NCBI GenBank assembly: GCA_002633115.1
Contig: NWBJ01000083.1
Span: 1-41,275, forward strand
Source of the DNA: Muribaculaceae bacterium Zag1
Lineage (GTDB): Bacteria; Bacteroidota; Bacteroidia; Bacteroidales; Muribaculaceae
Reading direction: 5' to 3'
Length of the DNA stretch: 41,275 nt
Shown here: piece by piece, positions 1-6,506 of the stretch
Position numbering within the stretch: the first letter of the stretch is position 1
Layout: each line of letters opens with the position of its first letter
Position numbers and translations under genes: made by a program
Notes under the pieces: model-generated
What the model was told of the DNA's origin: nothing
The model's database searches: none
The model's input: only the letters and a program-made list of their open reading frames with translations

Positions 1-532
1 CACGGACTTTTGCGCATGAGCCGTATTTTGCGCTCAAATCCCAGTATTTGAGATATTGATTTTTATTGGCAGAGATTGAGGATTTTATGTAACCATCAGC
101 CCCACAGAGGTAGTCATCCCATCCTAATCCTTGATATACCCAGAGGCTTGAACCCTTCTGAGTACCTTCTGCATCGCCGTATGTATCTGATGTGGAATGG
201 CTGGTGGTAGCGGAACCATCAACACTACCATAGTGATAGCCACCAGTGTTTGCGTAACCTACCAAATAATTTTCCATGACGGTATTGTTATCTGTAGTAA
301 TGCTGCCATCAGAAGCAACGTTCTTGTATCCCCAGACACCGAAGTTCATGTTGACTTCCTGAAGAGCCTTATCTGCGCGGCTCTGGTTGCCAACTTTCAT
401 GGAGAAAGTCATGGAGGATTCCTCTTGGGAGGAGCCCTTAGCAGCAGAGGTGGGATCGACCACGCCTTGCTCGCTGCATGCGGCGAGGCCCAAGCAAAGG
501 CCAAATACCGCAATAAGTTTTTTAGCTTTCAT
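1..532 (-). CDS. fimbrillin-family lipoprotein, partial (C-terminus outside window)
   Basis: Reading the minus strand from the ATG at 532 gives about 177 codons with no stop before the window edge, so the gene is truncated at its 3' end. The N-terminus is a lipoprotein signal (MKAKKLIAVFGLCLGLAAC, lipobox LAAC with Cys19). A low-complexity linker follows, then a beta-rich segment with GVWGYKN and, near the edge, NQYLKYWDLSAKYG. This 'KYWD' phrase is typical of Bacteroidales fimbrillin-like proteins (Mfa/FimA type shaft or tip subunits). Such proteins are lipidated, exported to the surface, then trimmed and polymerised by donor-strand exchange. The upstream DUF5119 and DUF3575 genes on the same strand support a fimbrial locus. 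Whether it is a shaft or an accessory subunit cannot be decided from half a gene. Confidence 0.7.
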   Translation of the reverse strand, partial: MKAKKLIAVFGLCLGLAACSEQGVVDPTSAAKGSSQEESSMTFSMKVGNQSRADKALQEVNMNFGVWGYKNVASDGSITTDNNTVMENYLVGYANTGGYHYGSVDGSATTSHSTSDTYGDAEGTQKGSSLWVYQGLGWDDYLCGADGYIKSSISANKNQYLKYWDLSAKYGSCAKVR

Positions 533-570
533 GATTGTTGAAATTTGTGAATGATGTTGATTTTGAATTA

Positions 571-940
571 GTCCCCTGCCCCCATAGAGGGGGAAGCCCC
601 CAGCCTCATAGAGGGGGGAGCTGCTGAGTGGAGGATTGGGTGAATGGTTTTGTTTTGTTATAAGCCCCCCAGCCCCCTAAAGGGGGAGCGGCTGTGTGGG
701 GGATTGGGTGAATGGTTTTGTTTAGTTATAAGCCCCCAGCCCCCTAAAGGGGGAGTGGAGGATTGGGTGAATGGTTAGTTTTATTTGTTAATATTTATAT
801 GTTGGTTGTAATTGGGTGAATGGGAAGATATTACCATCGGCTGACTGGGCCCGCGGGGGCGCCTGGGCCCCCCACTGATGGGGCTCCCTCAGCAGGCGGT
901 AGCCTCCCCCCTTTAGGGGGTTAGGGGGCTGGGGGCTGCC
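571..940. repeat. non-coding gap with C-block palindromes and ATTGGGTGAATGG repeats
   Basis: The 409-bp gap between the DUF5119 and fimbrillin genes holds no credible gene. It contains copies of a palindromic unit with core CCCCCTAAAGGGGG: degenerate copies at about 574-621, good ones at about 664-689 and 731-754, and an opposite-orientation copy at about 911-938. Between them ATTGGGTGAATGG occurs four times (635, 703, 762, 811), at spacings of 68, 59 and 49 bp. The same C-block unit recurs at 2073, 2457 and 37437, so it is a dispersed family and not a local accident. Confidence 0.8.
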
Positions 941-941
941 T

Positions 942-2162
942 TTACATTCCAAACTCATATTGGATGGAATCTTGGGGGGCGACGTAGGGGTCGAAGCCGG
1001 AACCGGCGCCTGAGGAGGAGCTGGTGGGGCGCTTGAGGGTGTCCATGTCAATCTCGATGGTGATGATGCCGCCATGGGATTGGCGACGCACCTGGTCGGT
1101 GACATCGTAGGCATAGACCGAATCGGTCGAGTTGCTAAACGACAGGTCGAGATAGACATGATTTCTGAGGTCAGAACGGCTGCCGGCATACTGCGGATTG
1201 TCGCGGCTCTCGCTCCAGCACTCCATGTCACAGAGGCCAAAGGTGGTGAGCTTGCCGCCGAAGATGTCGGCATCGCGACCATCACGCGCCGTGAGCCCCT
1301 TTTTGAGGCGCATCGGATAGGCGACATGACCCGGTGTGTCGTGGGTATGGCCCGAATTGACCTTGACACCGGCCGACATATTACCCAGCACCGGATTGTC
1401 GGCGAGCGAGGTGATGCGGCCGTTGTTGTTGTACACCGCCACCTGCACTAAGTAGATATACACCAGCGGGTACATGTTGGCATAGATGTATTTGACCCAT
1501 GCCTGCAGTTCTTCGTCAAAATAGTCATAATCTTCAAAATTAGGTGAGATATAGAAGCCGTTAAGTTCGCCGGCATAGAATATTTCGGGATAGTTGTGAA
1601 TCGAACCGGCAACCGGCACGGCGTAGCCGAGGCGGCTCACCGTGGTGGTGGCATTGATGTCGTAGGGGTCGGCATCGTCGACCACCAGCACCTGGGTGCC
1701 ATCATCGCTGTCGATGTTGCTGTAGACCACCATATCGTGGTAGCCGATGCTGTACTGGCGGCGGAAGCGCGTAGAGTAGAGCGTGGTGCGCGACATCGAC
1801 TGGTAGCCGTCGGCATCGGGGTCGGTGCCAAGGTACATAAAGAATGCCTCATAGTTGGTGGGCTGGGGATAGGACAGGTCGCCGTAGGCGCTGATGTCGT
1901 CGGCGTCCCAGCCGTACCACCACTCGTTTTCCCAGTCTGGCTCGATGCCCCAGATGATCTCGATTTCGGTGATCACCTCGCCCAGCATCACCTGCCCATT
2001 TGTCAGTTCCGCCAGATGCAGCGGCGGCTCGATGCGACAGCCCACGAGCAAAAGCAAGAGACAAGCCCCCCAGCGACCAGCCCCCCAGCCCCCTAAAGGG
2101 GGAGCTGCCATGCGGGCGATCGCCTGGCGACAAGAGGATAATATGAGGCTAAAATCTTTCAA
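942..2162 (-). CDS. DUF5119 family lipoprotein, fimbrial accessory
   Basis: 406 codons from the first ATG. Residues 45-130 (PPLHLAELTNG, IEIIWGIEPDWENEWWYGWD) match the pattern of DUF5119 proteins, which lie next to fimbrillin genes in Bacteroidales. Their biochemical role is not established. A lipobox-like LLLLLVGC puts the lipidated Cys at residue 42 from the first ATG. A second ATG at 2111 would give a more normal 24-residue signal peptide, so the true start is uncertain. Oddly, about residues 19-34 (AAPPLGGWGAGRWGA) are encoded by a copy of the C-block palindrome found in non-coding gaps elsewhere in the window. The gene lies between the DUF3575 gene and the fimbrillin on the same strand, but the gaps are long (323 and 409 bp) and full of repeats. 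Confidence 0.7.
   Translation of the reverse strand: MKDFSLILSSCRQAIARMAAPPLGGWGAGRWGACLLLLLVGCRIEPPLHLAELTNGQVMLGEVITEIEIIWGIEPDWENEWWYGWDADDISAYGDLSYPQPTNYEAFFMYLGTDPDADGYQSMSRTTLYSTRFRRQYSIGYHDMVVYSNIDSDDGTQVLVVDDADPYDINATTTVSRLGYAVPVAGSIHNYPEIFYAGELNGFYISPNFEDYDYFDEELQAWVKYIYANMYPLVYIYLVQVAVYNNNGRITSLADNPVLGNMSAGVKVNSGHTHDTPGHVAYPMRLKKGLTARDGRDADIFGGKLTTFGLCDMECWSESRDNPQYAGSRSDLRNHVYLDLSFSNSTDSVYAYDVTDQVRRQSHGGIITIEIDMDTLKRPTSSSSGAGSGFDPYVAPQDSIQYEFGM
2073..2106. repeat. C-block palindromic repeat inside the DUF5119 signal-peptide region
   Basis: CAGCCCCCTAAAGGGGGAG plus an adjoining partial copy. It is the same unit as at 664, 731, 2457 and 37437, here read in frame as part of the lipoprotein signal sequence. 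Confidence 0.85.
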
Positions 2163-2199
2163 ATCAACACTAAACAGTTTTTAACCACGAAGGGCACGA

Positions 2200-2405
2200 T
2201 ACACAGATTACGCAGATGTCACACAGACCAATTTGATGATATTTGCTGGGATATAATTTCACAGAGGCGTAGATACGCCGACAGATTCCACAGATCGCCA
2301 TCCGGATGGAATCTGTGCCATCTGTCGGTGCAATGCACCTCTATGAAATTGTCTATAAGCAAATACGCTATGTTAGGTCTGTGTGACATCTGTGTAATCT
2401 GTGTA
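2200..2405. repeat. 206-bp nearly perfect long palindrome (CACAGATT phrase)
   Basis: Outer arms 2200-2229 and 2376-2405 are reverse complements over 30 bp with one mismatch. Inner segments pair too: ATTTGCT near 2241 with AGCAAAT near 2358, AATTTCACAGAGG near 2256 with CCTCTATGAAATT near 2338, and CCGACAGAT...CACAGAT near 2278 with its complement near 2327. The whole gap between the DUF3575 and DUF5119 genes can therefore fold into one long hairpin. I see no gene here. Confidence 0.85.
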
Positions 2406-2456
2406 TAAATTTTACCTATTAATTATTTAGACATTAATATTTTCCTCGCTCAGCAG

Positions 2457-2481
2457 CTCCCCCTTTAGGGGGCTGGGGGGC
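2457..2481. repeat. C-block palindromic repeat
   Basis: CTCCCCCTTTAGGGGGCTGG-type unit lying 5 bp beyond the stop codon of the DUF3575 gene. It belongs to the same family as the copies at 664, 731, 911, 2073 and 37437. Confidence 0.85.
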
Positions 2482-2485
2482 CGTG

Positions 2486-3958
2486 CTATTTTCTGCGATA
2501 ATAAAGCACATCAAATGTCAGGGTGATGCCGGCCTCGGTGGGGCCGACCCAGGTGAGCTTGTAGTTGCGCCGCTTGAAGTCCTCCTTGAGGCCATACCAG
2601 CGGTAGTAGTACAGGCCATCCTCCTCGCCCGTCAGGGGATTGAAGAATACATACGGGTCATAGCGAGTATGCCATACGCCTCCGGCGATGTGGAAGTCGA
2701 GGCGCCAGTTGCCCTTGCCGAGCGGCAGCTCGTAGCCGAGCTTGACGGCTCCGCCGATGCCCTCGCCCTTCCAGCCCTTGTATTTGTCAAAGCCGATGCC
2801 ATACTTGGTGGCATTGACGTAGGCGGCTGCATAGAGGCCAGTGTGCCACCAGCCGGGATTGAAATAGCGGCGCACCTCGAGGTGGTAGTCGCGTATCTGG
2901 AAGAATTTGCACTTGCTCCAGCGATGGTAGTACGGCCACATAAATGCGCCGCGCACGGTCCAGTTGCCATGCTTGGGATACCACTCCACGCCGACATTGA
3001 CCATCGGCGCCCAACCAAAGTTGGGCATATAAAATGCGTCGTACAGCAGGTTTGAGCTGACCGACAGCATGTGCTTCCGTGGTCGCGGCAGCATGGGCAG
3101 CACGGCCTCGGGAATCTGCTGGGTATAGTCGATGACCAGCTCTTCTGGCTCGGGGATGACGTTGTAGATGCTGGTGATGGGCACCTTGGGGTTGGTGCGC
3201 TTCATCAGCAGCACTATGCGTGCGGCGCGCAGCTCAGGGAAGATGTCGCGCAACAAGCGGCGCCATGTCGCGCCGCCATTGACCTTTTGCAATCGGCTCT
3301 TGATGGCGCCATCGTTGTCGTGGCCGCACTCGTCCATGATCTGGCGCAGCAGCTCGGTGTCGGGGTCATTGCGCTGCTCCATCATCCATAGCAAGCGGGG
3401 GTAATCCTCAGGCGTAGTGGTGGTTAGCCAGTCGACAAGGGCGACAGAGTCGCACTTGCTGGTGACAAAGTCGCGCAGCGCCTTGGCGCGGCCCACGGAG
3501 AGCCGCACATTGTTCCAGTACGGGCCCTCGGGCGAGGCTGCGCCTCGCAGCTCGATGCCCACCAGCGCCAATTGGTAGGCGTTGGCAAAGGGCAAGACCG
3601 ACTCGGTCAACTCCCTGACCCACGGGTCGTTGGTGTTGAGTTCGGTGCGGTTTACTATGAAGATGGTGCTACCGGCAATGCGGTTGAAGGTCGAATCGGG
3701 CAGCTTGTAGAGCTGCAGGTCCTCTACGTCGTCGACCAACCTGACATACATAGGCAGGGAATCGGTGAGGAGCCACTTGCGGCCCTCCGTTTCCGCTCCA
3801 GCCATGGGCAGCGCTACGCAGGCGCTCCACAGGAATATGATGACTAAAAGTATGTCGTGACGCAATGACGTAGTAGTAGTTTTTGTAGTTTTTAGTTCTT
3901 TCGATAGTTCGATTCTTTCTGGACAGTGTGGCAGGGAGAGATGAATGGGCCATGCCAA
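2486..3958 (-). CDS. DUF3575/OmpA-like outer-membrane protein of a fimbrial locus
   Basis: 490 codons. A hydrophobic signal-like segment lies at about residues 34-54 (ILLVIIFLWSACVALPMAGA) after an unusually long, Thr/Lys-rich leader. Residues about 115-160 resemble an OmpA C-terminal-like module (LVGIELRGAASPEGPYWNN, then a run ending in GRAKALRDFV). The C-terminal ~200 residues (ISVSSNLLYDAFYMPNFG-like onset, repeated aromatic beta strands, ending FDVLYYRRK) match DUF3575, an eight-stranded-barrel-like family often found first in Bacteroidales fimbrial operons. It probably anchors or assembles the pilus at the outer membrane; that role is inferred from context. The first ATG is used because no other Met precedes the signal-like segment. 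A consensus promoter lies about 40 bp upstream. Confidence 0.72.
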   Translation of the reverse strand: MAWPIHLSLPHCPERIELSKELKTTKTTTTSLRHDILLVIIFLWSACVALPMAGAETEGRKWLLTDSLPMYVRLVDDVEDLQLYKLPDSTFNRIAGSTIFIVNRTELNTNDPWVRELTESVLPFANAYQLALVGIELRGAASPEGPYWNNVRLSVGRAKALRDFVTSKCDSVALVDWLTTTTPEDYPRLLWMMEQRNDPDTELLRQIMDECGHDNDGAIKSRLQKVNGGATWRRLLRDIFPELRAARIVLLMKRTNPKVPITSIYNVIPEPEELVIDYTQQIPEAVLPMLPRPRKHMLSVSSNLLYDAFYMPNFGWAPMVNVGVEWYPKHGNWTVRGAFMWPYYHRWSKCKFFQIRDYHLEVRRYFNPGWWHTGLYAAAYVNATKYGIGFDKYKGWKGEGIGGAVKLGYELPLGKGNWRLDFHIAGGVWHTRYDPYVFFNPLTGEEDGLYYYRWYGLKEDFKRRNYKLTWVGPTEAGITLTFDVLYYRRK

Positions 3959-3999
3959 CGGTGCAAAATGATTAGAAATATCTTTTTTGTAAATCGATG

Positions 4000-4033
4000 C
4001 AAAGATACAACAATAATTCTAAACCCCGACAAA
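4000..4033 (-). promoter_or_regulatory. Bacteroidetes-type promoter for the fimbrial locus
   Basis: On the minus strand TTTG (4033-4030) is followed after 22 bp by TATCTTTG (4007-4000), matching the -33 TTTG / -7 TAnnTTTG pattern. Transcription would start near 3993, about 35 nt before the DUF3575 start. The rest of the 3959-4147 gap is AT-rich and shows nothing else. Confidence 0.55.
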
Positions 4034-4147
4034 AAAATTTCGTCTTTTTTTATCGACCGATAGATTTTTTAAGAATTGGTTGGTAATTTAAGTTAAAAAC
4101 GCCCCCCTGTCAGGCATGCAGGGTAGCGTAGTTGATGATGGTCGTGG

Positions 4148-5326
4148 TTATTGTGTCTTTAGCCAGGCGGCTATTGCAGACAGGACGGTGGGGGAGATGG
4201 TCTCGGTGATGTCGCGGTATTCGGTGGGCGAGCCAGTCTTGGCTGACTGGAATAGATGATTGAGACCAGGCAATGTCTGGATTACATCGCCCTTCTTTGT
4301 GGCCAGATAGGTATGCAGCGCCGAGATATTTGGCGCAGCCAAAACCTGCCTGTCAAGGGTGCCATACAGCGCCATCACTGGGCAGCGCACATTCATCAAA
4401 TCACCCATAGGGTTGTAATCCAGGAAATATTCCATCCACTTGCTCGATGCGCGAGCCTTAGCAAGGGCCTCATTGACTTGCGCATCGGTGATGTCGGGTT
4501 GCAAGTAGCGGTACTGCTCGGCGAGCACCTTGTCGCCCGAGATGGCTGTGCCAGCCAAAGCCACCACAAAATCGACCTGTTCAGGGTATCGCCCAGCCGC
4601 CATAAAGCCGATTGTGCCACCCTCGCTATGGCCAAGTATGCCATAGCGCTTGGCCACGCCTCGCTGGCGCAGCATCTTGACCGCCTCCATGGCATCGAGC
4701 ATATTGGTCTCGGTGGTGAGGTCGGCATTCAGGCCCTCGCTGCAACCGATGCCTCGGTCGTCATATCTAAATGTTGCAATGCCCTCGCGAGCCAGATAGT
4801 CAGCGATTACGGCAAATGGCTTATGCTGCAGCAACTCCTCATCGCGATTTTGCTGGCCGCTGCCCGTGACCATCACCGCCAATGTCTTTGGCGCACCACC
4901 CTGCGGCAATGTCAATGTGCCGCACAGGGTTGCCCCGTCATAGCCCACAAAAGTCACCTCCTCGGTAGTGTAGGGAAATGGCGGCTGGGGCGTCTGGGGG
5001 CGGTCAAGCTTTTGTTCGCCGCTGGTCAGGTTGAGAGGGAGCGTGGCAAATCCCTGCTTGAATTTGCCTCTCAGCTCGCCATCATGTATCGCGCCGCGAT
5101 AGGTGGCCATCAGAGCCGGAAAACCAATGCTGATGGAATCCTCCTTATTATAATACACCGAGCCTGGGATGCCGTAGGCACCCTGGTCGGGACTGTCCAT
5201 CTTGACCGAATCGGCGCTAAGATGTAGCACTATGGCCAGTTTCTGGCCATTTATATTTAAATCGCCTTGCCAGGCTCCAGTAACAATCGCAGCAGCAAGA
5301 ATCGCCTCTATCATATAGTTAGTCAA
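4148..5326 (-). CDS. alpha/beta hydrolase (serine esterase/acyl-hydrolase type)
   Basis: 392 codons. The nucleophile elbow GHSEGG places Ser234; Asp325 (YGTLDRQV) and His357 (GLNHLF) complete a clear triad. The segment MVTGSGQQNRDEE, about residue 150, is the oxyanion-side motif of the hydrolases often annotated as 'alpha/beta fold hydrolase' with a DUF3887- or ~110-residue beta-rich N-terminal domain. The N-terminal part (GAWQGDLNINGQKLAIVLHL) is that beta-rich domain. A short hydrophobic start (MIEAILAAAIVTGAW) could be a weak signal peptide. The start overlaps the 3' end of xth by 8 bp, so translation is probably coupled. The substrate is unknown; it is likely a small ester. Confidence 0.8.
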   Translation of the reverse strand: MTNYMIEAILAAAIVTGAWQGDLNINGQKLAIVLHLSADSVKMDSPDQGAYGIPGSVYYNKEDSISIGFPALMATYRGAIHDGELRGKFKQGFATLPLNLTSGEQKLDRPQTPQPPFPYTTEEVTFVGYDGATLCGTLTLPQGGAPKTLAVMVTGSGQQNRDEELLQHKPFAVIADYLAREGIATFRYDDRGIGCSEGLNADLTTETNMLDAMEAVKMLRQRGVAKRYGILGHSEGGTIGFMAAGRYPEQVDFVVALAGTAISGDKVLAEQYRYLQPDITDAQVNEALAKARASSKWMEYFLDYNPMGDLMNVRCPVMALYGTLDRQVLAAPNISALHTYLATKKGDVIQTLPGLNHLFQSAKTGSPTEYRDITETISPTVLSAIAAWLKTQ

Positions 5327-6071
5327 GGGTTATGCTTATCGGGCAGTGGTCGCTGCCCATGATTTTGGTGTAGATCTCGGCTGAGGTGAGGCGGGGCAGG
5401 AGGCGCTCGGAGATGAGGAAATAGTCGATGCGCCAGCCATCGTTGCGCTGACGCGAACGCATCTGGTAGCTCCACCAGGTGTAGACCTTTTCGGTATCGG
5501 GGTGCAGGGCACGATAGGTATCGACAAAACCGGCGCCGATCAGCTGCTCGAGCTTGGCGCGCTCGGGGTCGCTAAATCCGGTGGTGCCGCGATACAGCTC
5601 GGGGTGCTTGAGGTCGATATCATTGCGCGCCACATTGAAATCGCCGCAGATGACCAGCGGCTTAGACTTATCTAATTCTTGCAGATAAGCGCGGAAACGA
5701 TCCTCCCAGTCGCATCGAAAATCGATGCGCCGCAGCTCAGCCTGAGCATTAGGGGCATAGATATTGACCAGATAGAAATCCGGGTATTCGAGCGTCAGCG
5801 CTCTGCCCTCGCTATCGTGGTCGGCGCTGCCGATGCCCTGGCGCACGCTCAGCGGCTCGGTGCGGGCCAGGATGGCCACGCCCGAGTAGCCCTTCTTTTC
5901 GGCATAGTGCCAATACGAGTGGTAACCGAGCTCGTCGAGGTCGATCTGGCCCTCTTGCAGCTTGGTCTCTTGCACACAGAAAAAGTCGGCATCCATCTGC
6001 CGCACAATATCGTCAAAGCCCTTGGTACGGATTGCCCTGAGCCCATTCACATTCCAGGATACAAATTTCAT
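5319..6071 (-). CDS. xth: exodeoxyribonuclease III / AP endonuclease
   Basis: 250 codons, the normal family length, with all signature blocks of the EEP-fold Xth/ExoA family. Asn7 is in SWNVNG, Glu35 in VQETK, Asp144 and Asn146 in GDFNVARNDID, and Asp241/His242 in GSDHCPI. The DNA-binding aromatic block KVYTWWSYQMRSRQRNDGWR is also present. The enzyme cleaves abasic sites and removes 3' blocking groups and 3' nucleotides during base-excision repair in the cytoplasm. It is the first gene of a two-gene unit with the hydrolase. No good promoter is visible in the 112-bp tandem repeat array that precedes it. Confidence 0.95.
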   Translation of the reverse strand: MKFVSWNVNGLRAIRTKGFDDIVRQMDADFFCVQETKLQEGQIDLDELGYHSYWHYAEKKGYSGVAILARTEPLSVRQGIGSADHDSEGRALTLEYPDFYLVNIYAPNAQAELRRIDFRCDWEDRFRAYLQELDKSKPLVICGDFNVARNDIDLKHPELYRGTTGFSDPERAKLEQLIGAGFVDTYRALHPDTEKVYTWWSYQMRSRQRNDGWRIDYFLISERLLPRLTSAEIYTKIMGSDHCPISITLD

Positions 6072-6135
6072 GATACAGGTATTTTATCAAAAAACACCTG
6101 GGGTGTGGGTATGGTTTAATAACTGGCGCAAAGCG

Positions 6136-6501
6136 CCACGATTTAGCACCGCGCCTAAAGCGCGGCGAACCGTGGCGCCCTGCTCCTCGCCTATCACACC
6201 CAGCGAGCAGCTTATGCCCAGTCTGGTATCAGGCGAGTAGTGAGGCACCACGATTTAGCACCGCGCCTAAAGCGCGGCGAACCGTGGCGCCCTGCTCCTC
6301 GCCTACCACACCCAGCGAGCAGCTTATGCCCAGTCTGGTATCAAGCGAGTAGTGAGGCACCACGGTTTAGCACCGCGCCTAAAGCGCGGCGAACCGTGGC
6401 GCCCTGCTCCTCGCCTACCACACCCAGCGAGCAGCTTATGCCCAGTCTGGTATCAAGCGAGTAGTGAGGCACCACGGTTCGCCGCGCTTTAGGCGCGGTG
6501 C
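6136..6501. repeat. 112-bp tandem repeat, three units plus an inverted fourth core
   Basis: Units begin with CCACG at 6136, 6248, 6360 and 6472, an exact 112-bp period. The first three differ at only a few bases. Each carries a hairpin core, CCGCGCCTAAAGCGCGG, flanked by CCACG and CGTGG. In the fourth, partial unit the core is reversed: CCACGGTTCGCCGCGC is the complement of the earlier cores. The period is not a multiple of three and the reading frames through it shift between units, so I call it non-coding. It fills the gap between GH2 and xth. Confidence 0.9.
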
Positions 6502-6506
6502 GGGAG

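Noticed and set aside
197-541. Plus-strand open frame of 114 codons
   Set aside because: It is antisense to the partial fimbrillin lipoprotein, whose signal peptide and KYWD motif are clear on the minus strand.
4256-5227. Long plus-strand open frame (323 codons) opposite the alpha/beta hydrolase
   Set aside because: No recognisable domains; the hydrolase on the other strand has a complete catalytic triad. GC-rich codon bias produces such shadows.
6240-6464. Repeat-containing small protein
   Set aside because: The open frame exists only because it crosses the tandem repeat; the period is not divisible by three and nothing supports translation.
6136-6501. CRISPR-like array
   Set aside because: The units are 112 bp direct repeats with no unique spacers and no cas genes nearby.
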